DNA of 64,000 nt from Cricetomys ansorgei (Eukaryota; Chordata; Mammalia; Rodentia; Nesomyidae). Shown here one piece after another: positions 12,091-24,955 of this stretch. Each line of letters starts with the position of its first letter. Within the stretch, counting starts at the first letter, position 1. The notes under the pieces were generated by a model, which was not told the origin of the DNA, searched no databases, and worked only from the letters and a program-made list of their open reading frames with translations. The stretch spans positions 186,001 through 250,000 of the forward strand of contig JAMJFZ010000694.1 in assembly GCA_026225945.1 (NCBI GenBank), given 5' to 3'. The position numbers and the translations under genes are program-made.

Positions 12091-13130
12091 TCCTCAAACA
12101 AGTTAATAGAAGCACAATGCCAGTCTGGTCTACATGACATCCAGTGTTCAAAATAAAAAAAAAGCCTTCCTCTTCATCTATTCTGTTATAGAATGTAATG
12201 TCTATAAAATTAAATTGATGCAATAGCAATTTAAAAAATGTCAACCCACTGAATATACATGACAACAGCATGTTTTAAAATTTTAGAAGCATTTTTCCCC
12301 TTCTATCATACCTGATATTTGATTTTTGATCTCTGAAAACCTAATGTGCAGTTTACCTACAGAAAAATGTATCTTTCCTTTTTTCTTTTTCCTGCATTTT
12401 TTCCTTCTCACAATGACCTACAACTCTGACTATTCAACCTTGAAACTCCGGACCTGGGGATTTGGATCAGGTACAAGTTTTCATTCATAAGGCCACTGGT
12501 TAATTCTGCATGACTGGAAACTAACAATTGACTGTGGAAGTATTATTCTTCTATGATTTCTTAGTCACCAAACTGTCCCATGAATATAGACCGTTTTTTT
12601 TTCCTTTCCCTCAATCTCCCCAAGCCCTCTATTTGGATGAAAGTGTTTTTTCCTACATTGCCTGAGATTATTTATTTATTCAATCTATGGTGAGTTCCAT
12701 TAGGCCAGGTGCCTAACGCTAACTCCCTTGCTCTTAGCTTGTGTTTGGTCACCATTTGGAACGAAAGTTCATTACTAACTATGGGAATAAAAGCTTGGGT
12801 TCTAAAAGTCTGTGAGACCTTTAGATATTGCAGTGGAAACATTTTGGCACCATACACTCCTTTGACGTATTTTTGATAAATCAGGACCACATCATTTGAG
12901 AAAATTTTTGAAAGGAGGCAGGTCAAGTCCTAAAGGGTTAAACAGAGCTGGATGAATCTAGCAACATGTGAAGACTGACTGGTTCCTGTTAGACTAGGGT
13001 TTCTCTGCCATCCTAGTACCTGAGATGTGTCTAGGATGGAGATGATGATGTTCAAGAACTTTTGCTCCCTGTTACTGTACAGCTTTGTCTTCCTCTGATT
13101 TTTAAAAAATCAATGTTCAGTTCTCCTCCT
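12091..13130. other. Unassigned AT-rich stretch
   Basis: No SINE, L1 or conserved ORF is recognised. The minus-strand ORFs (71 and 84 codons) have no counterpart elsewhere in the window. Confidence 0.5.
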
Positions 13131-14734
13131 GGGGTCCAACATCATGGATTCTATTCTGGCATCACCCAACTCGGGACTTCAAGCACTGGGAAAGAACCTG
13201 GTCAGAGGCCATCTAGAAGTCATTAAGGAAGTCTGTTCTTAGGTTCAGAAGACTTTCTCACACAAGCTACCCTGTGGAGTCCCACCAGAGTAAGGCATAT
13301 GGGCATCAGCCAAGGCCAGCCACCACTAGGTGCCCAGGGGACTGTGCTCACATTGGACACCAAGGACATCCATATTCCTGGAGGGGCCCAGAGCGTTTCA
13401 AGTGTGAGTAAAGAGAGGGGCTCCACCCAGCAAAGAGGTCCTCTTGAGCAACCGGGGTGGCTGGCCTAAATCCTGATGAGTAGTGGCAGCAGTTGTTCCC
13501 AGGCATCCAGGTAGACAGGATGTAGCCTGTCCCAGGTCAGGGCTGGACCACAGCACCATGTGCGCTTGCAGTACAGTTGCCAGGGGGCAGCAACGGCCAG
13601 TGAAGAGGGGAGAATGAACCTGGGTGCCCCAGAGAGGACGCTCTGAGTACCACTTCCTAATACCTGGACTAGGCCAGGGCTGAGCCAGCAAAGTCAGAGT
13701 GGTGCTGCCTCTGCTCATTGTGTTTCACCCAGCAGACTCATGTGAACACTGCCACTCTTCTGCCTGCCAGATGTCTGTGTGGGCAGCATTCCTGTCGGAC
13801 GCAGCAAGAAAGGAGGCAACAAGGCAATCGCTCCAAGGGAAAGAGGCCACAGAAGCCACCTAAACACCTTGCCTGTTATGCAGTCTGCAATGCAGTTTTT
13901 GACCCATGGCTCTACTCACCAGCATGCATGGGTTTTCAGCCTGGAGCCCGATGGGGTGCACATGGCTCACCAACAGCTCCTGGCCATAGGGTCCCTCAAG
14001 AGGTGCCACCTCTATATTTGGCGTTTGGAACTGCTGCTTAGCACACTTCCGACACTGCTGGGAATTCTGGGTCCCCAATCACCCCCCTGTGATCCCCATG
14101 AGACCCAAATTTTCCAGTGGACCGCTGGGGAGCAAGTATATTTTCCCATTGTGTAAGTCTGGATATGCTAGGCTGGGGAGCTCTGGGACTTCAGACCACC
14201 ACCGGACAGCTCACTCTAGGACTATCAGGATTCCCACTTCAAGCTGGCTAAAAGGGCCAAACCTGGCAGATCAGCAAAGAAGTAGCCTAACTACTACAGA
14301 TTGCTCTAAGCTGGGACACTCCATCCTCTCCAGGCTGGCCAAATGAGGGCAAATAAAAATCTCAACAATCACAAGCCACTCTGGGATGCTCCTCACCCCA
14401 GGAACACGATATGAAGAGCAATGTTCTGCACTCTACTTAGGGAGCACAACTTTGGCTGTGGCTTTCCTCCCAAGTGGTGGCAGCCATGAAGAGGAGCAAA
14501 GAAAAGAAACAGTTAAGAGAAGAGAAGAAGCAGAGAAGAACACCTCCATACAGCTAGAACATCTCAGTTCCGCTTAGGATATTTCTCTTTGGAGCTGCAA
14601 CACTAGGGGAACTTCTCCCCTCAGAGCAGAGAAGATGTGAGCAAAGCAGAGAGGAGTTGTTACATTGGAACACTCCAGCTCAGTTGGGAAAGCTTTCACT
14701 GCCTCAAAGCTGCCAGAGCTCTGTGACTACTGGC
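13131..14734. other. GC-richer insert between blocks A and B, unrecognised
   Basis: This 1.6 kb stretch is visibly richer in G and C than its neighbours and holds overlapping ORFs on both strands (minus 13,398-13,718, 106 codons; plus 13,779-14,156, 125 codons). None has recognisable domains, and open frames on both strands are expected in GC-rich DNA. It directly precedes the LTR-like head of block B, so it may be the remainder of the same old retroelement, but block A lacks it. Confidence 0.4.
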
Positions 14735-14960
14735 TTCTTGAATGACAGAAAACTTCCTATTGGGTACTCTTTCTGAAGGGCTGTGAGAGCTTTGTGGCTC
14801 CTGCCTTCCAAAATATCAGGATACCCATGCCTTTGGAGTCACTTTTCCCACCTCAGAACTGTTTGATCCCTGGACTTCCAAACGCCATGGCACACTTCCA
14901 TTTCTGTACAAACTGAATAAAAACACTATCACTGGGATGCTACTCTTTTACAGCAGTTAT
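14735..14960 (+). repeat. LTR-like head of block B with AATAAAA
   Basis: Homologous to 2,789-3,110. Direct-repeat boxes (CTTCC...CAGGATACCC...CACCTCAGAACTG) are followed by GAATAAAAACACTATCACTGG near 14,918, which looks like a polyadenylation signal and R/U5 start. Family not identified. Confidence 0.4.
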
Positions 14961-15799
14961 AAGCATGGATAACATTGGAATTAAGTGACTGTGTTTCCTT
15001 GTGTTCTTGGTAAGATATTTTAGATACTTGCCACCCTTGGGAGACTGAACTAAACAAGAGGGATACTATATATTAATTCCCTAGAAATCTTAAGATAAAA
15101 TGTCCCCATGTCCTGTCATTGAGGAAGCAGCCCCCATTCATTTCATGATCTGATGTTAAAACCTGAAAAAGTGTGAAACGCTAAAACATTCAGCCTCACT
15201 GAACTAATTTATGCAGAATCCCATGCTGAATTGAAATTATAGCCACATATTGAGCACTCCTCTGAACAATACCTCAATTCGCTGCCCAACAAATGTTCCC
15301 TGACTGAGTACACAGTCAATACTTTAGGCTATTCAGGTAAGAGATAAATCTCCCAGAATAAATGGGAGGGAGGTAGTATTAAAGGTTATACAGCATTCTT
15401 ATATCAAAGTAACTGAGACACTAGCTACTTGGAGTGACTCCATTTTAATAACCCCAGACAACATCAATAGAGACAATGAACCCAATTCTTAGAAATATAG
15501 TCCAGAAACCTCAGAAAGAAAATGAAAGACTCAGGGCATGGAGGCATGATCAAGATTTCTCAACATACAACAGCAACACTCTGACTTTAATATTGGTGCA
15601 GGACCCTATCCGAGGTCATTGTAAGGTCAAGTGTGAGCCACAGTGCAGTCTTCCCATGTGGTAATGACACTGAATAAACGCATTTAGAAACAATCAGATA
15701 GAAGAAGTTGGGCAGCTTCCATACAAGATGGAATGCCTACCTCCTTAACCAGGAACTAATCTAAGAAATAGCTTCAAATCTTGTTGAAGTAATGTACCC

Positions 15800-16093
15800 A
15801 ATAGAAAACTCACTCTGTTATGGACATCTTTAGCTTACTACTCCATATTGATTAGTTTTTCCACAGACTGTACCTATGTCATCAGGTATCCCTGTCTTGG
15901 GTTGTACTGCCAGCTCCAGAACAGATTCCAGGGCTTGGCCTATGACTTGATTGGAAGAATCACCACCAGCATATACTAAATTGAAGAGTTGTAGAGGAAT
16001 CTGATCTTGAAAAATAATATATCCAAAGAAAACATTACATCTCAGCTGTCCCATGATTTTTGTCCAGATGAGAAGGGACCACAAGAGTCTCAT
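15800..16093 (-). pseudogene. Exon-like minus-strand ORF, block B copy
   Basis: An 87-codon minus-strand frame starts with a basic-hydrophobic stretch (MRLLWSLLIW) that resembles a weak signal peptide. It continues into the DSSNQ...ALE.VLELA...VCGKTNQYG region shared with block A and ends at a stop about 20 bases before a splice-donor-like GTGAGTTTT. In block A the aligned frame reads through this stop into IQRCP before its own stop, so at least one copy is damaged. I do not recognise the protein family. Confidence 0.3.
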
Positions 16094-16669
16094 GGGGTTT
16101 GCCAGGCAATCATTATGATCGCACAGGTTGTCACAATCTACTACTGTTCTTAGTGCTACTAAGATCCCGCCTACTCATGACATATCAGTATATATGCCTT
16201 TTTTTATCCACAGGACATGTTTCTTTGTGAGTTGGACACTATTTATTTTTCCCTTCACACTTTTTACCTACAAACACTAGTTGATGCATTACTATGTCAT
16301 TCATTATATTGATGAGCTCTTAGATATATTTCTTACTCCAATACCATCAGACTGGAGACTAAACAATATTCTTTTGCTTTTACCTTACTCAGCTGCTACC
16401 GTCTCTAATAAAAACAAGTTCCTCATATCCCGAGATATCCTCCTTTATTAGTGGAAGTGGACCCAAGCAGCAAGGTACAATTCACTGAAGTTGTTTTTTG
16501 TATTCTTCTTTTAGTTTTAGGATAGGTTTATTGAGTAAAACTTAAAATCAATGCAGATCAGGTAAACTGTGTTTACAACCAGAATCTAGTTTTATTATAA
16601 ACATTTGCAGAGAAGAAAAAATTTCTCATCATTATTGATGCATTTTTTGCACCAGATTCATTCTGCATG

Positions 16670-16835
16670 ATTTTAAGTATTTAATTTATTTTTAATATCT
16701 CATATAATACATCCAGAACGTCTTTTCCCCTTCCCTCTATATCTCCCACCCTCTTCCATCTCCTCTCTCTACAAGATATACCCCTTGTGCACTCTTCTAC
16801 TATTCAGAAAACAGAAGTCCTCCAAGAATTAAAAC
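16670..16835 (-). mobile_element. Probable antisense L1 3'-UTR-like fragment, block B
   Basis: Counterpart of 4,795-4,985: TATCTCATATAATACATCC and a pyrimidine-rich tract, then CAGAAAACAGAAGTCCTCCA. Read in reverse it has the polypurine character of rodent L1 3' ends. Confidence 0.35.
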
Positions 16836-16898
16836 TCAGACAATGCATTGCACATACTGGTTTGAATACTTCTCCTATCACACAAACATAGAACACAA

Positions 16899-16974
16899 AG
16901 TGTGTGTGTGTACATGCACACATGTGCGTGCATACAAACACACACAAACACACATACACACACACACACACAAA
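16899..16974 (+). repeat. Compound GT/CA microsatellite
   Basis: A (GT)n run changes to a (CA)n run through TACATGCACACATGTGCGTGCATAC, giving a near-palindromic purine-pyrimidine tract. The block A site (about 5,020-5,060) has only a short CA-rich version, so expansion followed duplication. ORFs on both strands here (16,804-17,061) are read-through of the repeat. Confidence 0.9.
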
Positions 16975-19028
16975 ATACATAAAATGGCATCCATCCTCAG
17001 AAACTTGCATGGTCCCATAGATTTTGTGCCACAGGAAAGCAGGACAGACTTTTCTCTCTGATATCTTAGGAAACTGGCATTTTCATTTGGAGAATCCTTT
17101 CATAATCCAAAATGGCCTTCAACTCCACCTCTGTTACAACTGACACTGCAGAGGCTATCTCCTCACTATTGAGATCTATTGTGATGCCCAGAGAAAAAGG
17201 CCAAAGTCTTCCTTCCTTGGAGATATCCGGTCCTAAATCTGTACAAATCAGAATTCAGGGAGCCTCTGTGTTGCTGACAATTGAAGAATTTGAATGTCAA
17301 ACTGCTCAGAGGTTTCACCAGGTGCAGGCTATAGATCTAAATTTACAGATATGCTGCTTTCCACATATTTAGCAATCAAAGGTCTTCTCTGTTCAGACAT
17401 ATGAGAAGTCAACAGAGCATACTTGAACAGATTCCTCTTCTCTGTTATACAAGCACCAACCTGGGCACCTGTCGATAGTTGTGACGGCATGGGGACAATT
17501 TGCCATAGACAATTAAATGGAAGGAGAAGAAGTAGATATTTTGTTGTACATTAAGAGCATACATGCTACACTCTACCATTTCTTCTTCATCGTTGAAATC
17601 TTGGATTCCTCTCTTGGGAAATCACAAAGTACACATGCTCCATAGTCACTTCAAGGGCTCTCTGAACTATAGCCTCTACCATGGATTACAAGTAGGCCTT
17701 AGTTTAGGTCTTTCATCTCTCAATAGAAATCACCTTGATAAGAAGGCTTGCATTTACAGGGAAAACAATGCCTGGAAGGCAATCTTAACACTGATTGCAG
17801 CTGTCCTCGTGGAAATCTTGACCATGGTGGTAATTATATGTAAAGGATCAACCAACATCTTAAAGAATACTGGATTGGAATCTCCACATGGGGACACATC
17901 TGGCCAATGAAGGAAGAAATATAAGATACTGTATGCCTACTGATGTGAATAATTCAGAGTAGAGTTACCTATGAAATCGTGTTTCCCCAAACCATTGAAC
18001 CAAGTAAGGCACTGTTCAACTGATACTTTATGAGAAACCTAGTGGATAGGGACCAAGTTAATCACCATTGCACTGAAGAAATCAGACTAATTCAGATGGT
18101 AAAGTGTGCCACAGGACAACTTACCTGATTTCTTTTCATGGCATGAAAGTAAGCGAGAAAACTGATGTGAAGAGAGATTAAAGGGACCTAGGCAAGATGG
18201 AACTTGCTTAAACTGCAGTAATCTGGAAGTGAATGCAGAAGAATCAGGAATTCAAGTTTATTGTCAGCAACAAAGTGAGTTGGGACCTGGGCTTCATGAC
18301 TTTCAGGGGAGTGGAGGGTATGAATGCAAATGAGCGACTAACATTTAAGAGACAAAATGACAACAGTGTTTAGAGTTGTGGTGGCCCATGTCACAGCAGT
18401 CATTAGGCAGAGTGAATGTAGCTGTTTCTGGTCTACATAGGTAATTCCAGACAATCCAGGCTACATACTAACATCCTATATCAAATAAAATTGTAATGTA
18501 CACAGCTTGATAGGTTCTCTTAAAATAAACCAATCATTTTTAAGAGTATCACAGAATTAGAACATAACATGGTTAGTAGATGATGGTAACGGACAATTCC
18601 TCATTTTATAAGATGTGTTAATGGCACTGTATGTACATGTGAAATCACTGTTTTTCATTGGACATTGTGCAAAACTTTTATGTGTTAAATGTAATAATGC
18701 ATAATACGTTAATTTCAAAATAGTCTCAGTTTAAATGGAAAGACAGGTGGTATATGCCAGAAATTCCATTTCTATGTCTCACAGTCCTTCTTTCCAAAAC
18801 CAGTTTAGTGCTGGGAAGCAAGCGAACATACTGAAATAAGTTGAGGTGAATTATTCCCAAAATGAAGAAAGGAAGTTTAGAAAATTTTGAGTCACAGGAT
18901 GCATCAAAAAAGTGAGAAAGTACATCTTCAAAAAAGTACTTTCAGTCCACAGCTTGAAGATGAAAAAGTTTGTGATACGCAGAGAAAATAAAAAGTTTTT
19001 TCCTACAAACTCTTTTAATCTCAATCCA

Positions 19029-19030
<2 letters not shown>
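16975..19030. other. Block B unique-looking stretch
   Basis: Homologous to block A 5,060-7,690 apart from the 614-bp insertion. The plus-strand ORFs at 17,112-17,372 (86 codons) and 17,563-17,910 (115 codons) are not open in block A, so I do not call them genes. Confidence 0.5.

Positions 19031-19060
<30 letters not shown>
19031..19060 (+). repeat. (TG)15 microsatellite
   Basis: Fifteen perfect TG dinucleotides followed by an imperfect TCTGTGTGTACACATGTG. Block A has only a decayed GT-rich remnant at about 7,710-7,770. Confidence 0.95.
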
Positions 19061-19062
<2 letters not shown>

Positions 19063-19134
19063 TGTGTGTACACATGTGAGGGAAGTGAGAATAGGTGTAT
19101 ATGTTTGCTTGCGCATAGATGTACACATGTGGTT

Positions 19135-19195
19135 GAGGGACCGTGGAAGACTAATCAGTGCTCTCAACTGCTGAACCATCTATCTAACCTGAGTA
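19135..19195 (-). mobile_element. Antisense B2/B3-type SINE remnant, block B
   Basis: AGTGCTCTCAACTGCTGAAC followed by CATCTAT is the reversed tRNA-like SINE head, matching block A 7,797-7,832. Confidence 0.45.
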
Positions 19196-19910
19196 TATTT
19201 TTTATCTAATGCCAATAGTGAAGATTTTCCTAATAATCAATATCTGAAACTGAGCTGAAAAATACAATCTATGAACCCCTTTTAGCAAAGAGAGAATATT
19301 ATTCCAGTATATAAGTGTCTATATTTTTAATATCAAATGTTTACCTCTGATATATCTATGATTGCTCTGAAAAGATGGGAAACAAGCATTCCACTCAATA
19401 ATGTTGTCAACAATAGTAATTTCTCAATGAGATCTTTTTATTAAACAGAATGCAAAGGTGCACATAAGAGTATGACCAACTCTGCTTTACTCATGTAGCG
19501 ATTAGTGAAGTTTAATTGTAATCACTAGGTGTGTCCTACAATAATCAATTAAGGAAAGTATTTTTCACTGTACCTCCAATGTTCCTTCACCTACTATTTT
19601 GAATTTTCTACTGCAAATGAGTTATATAATAGAACCTGTGTCTCACACTAAGGGCATGCCTGGTACTTTGGAAGGATTTAGGTAGCTTTAAAGACTTCAC
19701 TCCTTCCCTTGCAACACATGAAGTATCTGACTGAGGACAATTGACTAGGTTGAAAATTCATTTCCATCTTAGAGAAAACTAGATACCAACAATAAATAAA
19801 TAAAATCAGCCACAGAAAATATCATTTATCCTGATGTTCATCTGGCTATATATTAATGCCTACCTACATTTTCAATATCCAGTAAACTATGGGCATTGAG
19901 AGTCAGAAGA

Positions 19911-20130
19911 TGGGCCAGGAAAGGTGGCTCCATGGTTAAGAATAATTTCTGCTTTTTCAGAATAACCAAATTTAGTTCCAAGCACCGAAAAACTTGGTTC
20001 TCAATTGCTTGTAACACCAGCTGTAGGGATTCTGGAGCTCACTTCTGGTTTCTTCTGTCACATACTTATGGCTCATGCTCACTCAAAGAAACACACATAA
20101 ACAAAATGGAAATTCATGAAAAATAAAATG
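19911..20130 (+). mobile_element. B3 (B2-family) SINE, block B
   Basis: Head GGTGGCTCCATGGTTAAGAA, internal TTCTGGTTTCTTCTGT and a tail containing AATAAAATG. Paralogue of 8,551-8,755 at the same relative place. Both copies are heavily mutated and inactive. Confidence 0.7.
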
Positions 20131-20140
20131 ATTCAAAATA

Positions 20141-20370
20141 TGGGCTGAGCAAGTAGCTCAGTGCAGCTCTAGAATTCACAAAGCTCTGGAGTTGATCCCT
20201 AGCACTGAGCTGACTATATATCATGGAATATACATTTAACCCTAGCACTGGAAAAGTAGAGGTAAGAAGATGAGGATTTCAAGGGCAGTCTAATATACAT
20301 AATAGACTGAAGGCCAGTATTGAATATATGATACCTTATTACAAAAGTAAATAAACTAATGAATAAATCC
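20141..20370 (+). mobile_element. B4 SINE, block B
   Basis: ID-like head TGGGCTGAGCAAGTAGCTCA, box-B-like TTGATCCCTAGCACT, then a B1-like half and an AAATAAACTAATGAATAAAT tail. Paralogue of the B4 at 8,779. Confidence 0.7.
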
Positions 20371-21104
20371 AAATAATGAAAATCAAGTTGCATATTTTTA
20401 AATTAAAAAAATTCCCATTCCGGTGTATTTGAACATATAAGGCCCTTCTGCTATCTCTATCTCATGTGGTGTCTCTATGTTGGATATATACCCATGGTCC
20501 TTTGTATTTTTATCTGTCTAGCTTATACTAGGTTTAAACCACATGTAGCAACCATCAAAGTCTCAGTGGCATATGGTCATGACAAAAATTTGTTGTTCAA
20601 AATCATATGTTTTCAAGCACCAGACTTTTTGACACTTATTTCATTGTGAAGTAATTAGTGGGAAGATGTGAAAGAAAGGCAAATTCCACTTTTATTTCAG
20701 CATCTAACCATGGGAATTAAGAGTTGTGGAGCCAAGGAAGCTGCTTTTCTTACAGCTGTTACATCTGGACTGTTATCTGTTATCTGTACAACATCATGAG
20801 GGTCTGTACTTCCAAGAGATGCTGTCCTCAGATTCAGATAGCTTGGCTTTGTGATAACTGAGTCATTGCAGCTGTAGACACTCACCAATGTGAGCAACAT
20901 CTGAAGGGAAGTGTCCCCCAGAAAAGAGACACTGTATTCTTTCAGCAATAAAGAAACTTGCTGCTAAGCTTGATGACAGGATATTTAAAAATAATTTCCC
21001 AGACATGTTCCAAGATACAAATTCAATTTTGTACACATTTAGCACAGGTGGTAAAGTGTTTGACTAGTTCATATCAGGACTTAGAGAACTCAGAAAGTTT
21101 ATGG

Positions 21105-21609
21105 AGATATAAAAATATCAACAAAATTATTGAACAAATTTTCCCAAGTATAAAGAAAGAGATGCCTGTATAAGTACAAGAAGCTTGAAGAATAACAATT
21201 AGTCTGGACCAGAAAGGCAAGTCCACTTGCCACATACAAATGAAACCACTGAACATACAAAACAAAAAAAAAAAATACTAAAAGCTATAAAAGAAAGCAA
21301 CAAATGGTATACAATATAAATCCATCAGAATTATATATAACTTCTTAATGGATACCTTAATGTCTAACCGTAAATAGAAAACTACATAAGGGAACACAGA
21401 TGCCAGCCCAGACTATTACTTCTAACAAAAGTGTCAAGTTATAGACAGACAAATAAAAATATTTCATGATGAAATGAAATTCTAACAATACCTATCTACA
21501 AACCCTGCTCACAGAAAGAAGCAGAATGAAAACTCTAAAACAAGGAGATTAACTACAATAAGGAAATCAAAGGAAATAATCTCACAACATCAAACTCAAA
21601 ACACACACA

Positions 21610-21660
<51 letters not shown>

Positions 21661-24600
21661 CAACAATAACTACACAATAACCGGAGCTAAGTATCATTGG
21701 TCATTGATATCCCTCAAGATTAATGGTGTCAATTTCCCATCAAAAAGAGACAGACTAATAGAACAGATTTGAAAACAAAATCCAGCCTTCTGCTGCATAC
21801 AGGAAACACACCTCAGCCACAAAGATATTACCTCAGAGTAAAGCTTTGGGAAATGATTTACCCAGTGAATGGACCTAAGAACCAAGCTGGTGTAGCCATT
21901 TCTAATATCCACAATTAATTAGGAGACATGGAGAAGGACACTTCATATCCATTAAACCAAAGATCCACAAAGATGACTTTGCAATTCTTCACACCAATGT
22001 CCCTAAAATTTGTAAAAGGGTTCCAACAATTGTAAAAGAAACAATGCAAAGTATAAATAAACACATTGATCTTCACATTTTGATAGTGGAAGACCCTCAC
22101 ACTCTGATAGTGGGAGATTTCAATACCCCAACTCTCAACGACTGACAAGCCATCCATATAAAAAAATAACTGAGAAATATTGGAACTAACAAATCTTATA
22201 AACTAAATGGATCTAACAGATATTTACAGAATGTTTCACCCACACAAAAGAATACATCTTTTTCCCATCATCTCACAGAACCTTCTAAAAATGGACCAAT
22301 TCTTCACAAAAAGCAACCTTCAATACACAAAGGAAAATTGAAATAACCCCCTGCATCCTATCAGATCACCATTGATTAATGCACAACTTCAACAATAGCA
22401 CCAGCAGAAGGCCTGCAAATTCATGGAAACTCAACAACTCTCTACTTAATGACAAGTGGGTCAAGACAGAGATAAAGGAAGAAATTAAAGTCTTTCCTGA
22501 ATTCAATGAAAATGACTCTAAAACATACCCAATATTATGGTGCATGATAAAATCTATGATAAGGGGAAAATTCATAGCACAAAGTGTTTACCAGAAAAGA
22601 GTGGAGACTTCATATACTAGCATAGTAAGAGCATATCTGAAAGAACAAAAACAAAAAGAAGAAAGTATACACAAAACAGTAGGTGCCAAGAATTAATCAA
22701 ATTGAAGGCCGAAATAGACAAAATAGAAACAAAGGGAACAATTCAAAGAATCAATGAAACAAAGAGCTGGTTCTTTGACAAAATCAATATGAGGGACAAA
22801 CACCTAGCTAAACTAATTAAAGGACAGAGAGACAAGGTATAAATCAATAAAATCAGAAAGGAGGAGGATATGGCTATATACATTGTAGAAATACAAAAAA
22901 TCAATAAGTCATTCCTTAAAAACCTGTACTCCACAAAACTGTAAAATCCAAAGAAATGGAAATTTTCTCAGTAGGTACCACCTCCAAAAGTTGAATCAAG
23001 ATCAGATAAACAATAAAAACACACCTATAATTCTCAAGGAAATAAAAAAGGCCAGTAACGGACTTATAATCAATAAAAGGCCAGAGCTAGAAGATTTAAG
23101 CTCAGAATTATCAGACATATAAAGAAGAGTAAACAACAAAGTTCCTCAAGTTATTCTTCAAAATAGATTTAGAATGAACTCTGACAAACTTATTCTATGA
23201 GGCCACAGTCATGCTAATACCAAAACCTCACAAGACTCAACAAAGAAAGAGAATTATAAGGCAAAAGTTCTCATGAACATAGATGTAAATGTACTCAATA
23301 AAATATTCACAAACCACATCCAAGAAAACATTAAAAAGTTTAACCACCATGATTGAGAAGGCTTGATCCCAGAGATGAAAGGATGGTTCATCATATCAAA
23401 ATGAGTCAGTGATTTATGATTGTGATTTATGATGCACTGACACTGCATAAACAAATTTAAAGAAACAAAGTACATGATCATCTCACTAGATTGTGAGAAA
23501 GCTTTTGACAAAATCAAACAACCATTCATAATAAACCCATTGGAGAGACTGGGAAAACTAAGCCCATACTGAAACTTAATAGAGGCAATTAACAGCAAGC
23601 CTATTGAAAGCATCAAATTAAATGTAGAGAAATTCAAAGCAATTCCACTAAAATCAAAAGCAAGACCAGACTACATTGAATATGAAAATAGTACTTAATG
23701 TTCTAGCTAGATCAATAAGACAACAGAAGGAGATTAAGGCGATATGAATTCAAAAGAAAAAAGTCAAAATATCCTAATTTGCAGATGATGGAATATTATA
23801 TATAAATGACCTCAAAAACTGGATTAGGGAACTCCTGTAGGTAGTAAATAACTTCAGGGAAGTGGCTGGATACAAGATAATCTGAAAAAATTCTGTAGCC
23901 CTCCTCTATAAATGACAAAAGGACAGAGAAAGAAACAATATTCTTTATAATACCTTCAAATAACATAAGGTATGTTTGGTGAGCAATCAAGTGACAGACT
24001 TAAATGACAAAAGCTTTATAACCTTGAAGAGAATGTTTGAAGATTTCAAAAGATGGAAAGATAGCCCATGCTATCTTTTGTTGTATTAACATTGTAAAAA
24101 TGGCCATTTCACAAAAAATAATCTAGAATGTCAATTCAATCCCTATCAAAATCTCAATACAATTCTTTACGGACATTAAAAGAATAGTACACAACTTCAT
24201 ATGGAAAAACAAAAAACTCATGATAGCTAAAATAATCCCGAAAAATAAAAGAAATTCAAGAGGTATCAATATCCATGATCCTAATCTGTACTACAGAGCC
24301 ATAGTAATAAAAACTGATGACAGTGTCACAAAAAGAGACATGACAAACAATGGAACTGAATAAAGGGTCCAAATATATATCCACACATATATGGATACCA
24401 TAATGTTTTATAAAAAAGCCAAAAAATACAGTGACAACAAGAACGTAGCTTTAAAAAATGGTGTTGGTCTAATTAGATGTCTGAGGTATAAGCATGCAAA
24501 TAGATTCATCTATCACCGAGTACAAATGTCAAGTCCAAATGGATCAAAGATCTCAATAAAAAAACAGATATATTAAATCTGATTGAAGAGTAAGTGGAAA

Positions 24601-24955
24601 TACTCTTGAGAGCAGTGGCACAGGCGGCAACTTTTTCAAAAGAACACCAGAAGGTCTGTAAATAAGATCAAAGATTAATAATAGGACCTCATGAAACTGA
24701 CAAGCTTCTGTACAGAAAAGGATATTGTTTACAGGAAAAAACTTCAGACTACAGAATGGGAAAAGATATTCACCAACTCCACTTACATTAGAGACGTAAT
24801 ATCCAAAATATATAAAAAATGCAAGAAACTAATTATCAACAAAACAAATAACCCAATTAAAAATGGGGTGCATATCTAAACTAAGAATTTACAAAAGATG
24901 AATCTCAAATGACTGAGAAACAATAAATAAATGTTCAACATCTTTAGCCATCTGT
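21105..24955 (+). mobile_element. L1 fragment (ORF1 3' part plus most of ORF2), block B
   Basis: The fragment starts inside the ORF1 C-terminal region and passes the ORF1-ORF2 spacer with its CA tract (21,601-21,659). It then covers the ORF2 endonuclease region (about 21,700-22,400), a 105-codon open piece at 22,379-22,696 with the typical LNNSLLND and LRGKFIA-like ORF2 wording, the RT region (about 23,000-24,100) and the distal ORF2 part (24,391-24,879). It stops just before the normal ORF2 end, fused to the R-unit head. Numerous stops and frameshifts make it inactive. Confidence 0.92.
21601..21659 (+). repeat. (CA)n microsatellite inside the L1 spacer
   Basis: About 29 CA units with one T interruption. 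The block A L1 has a much shorter CA tract at the same place (10,303-10,325), showing expansion within one duplicate. Confidence 0.95.

Noticed and set aside
13398..14156. Overlapping 106-125-codon ORFs in the GC-rich insert
   Set aside because: Open frames on both strands in GC-rich DNA, no signal, domain or paralogue support.
16804..17061. Cys/Val/His-rich ORFs on both strands
   Set aside because: Translation of the compound GT/CA microsatellite.
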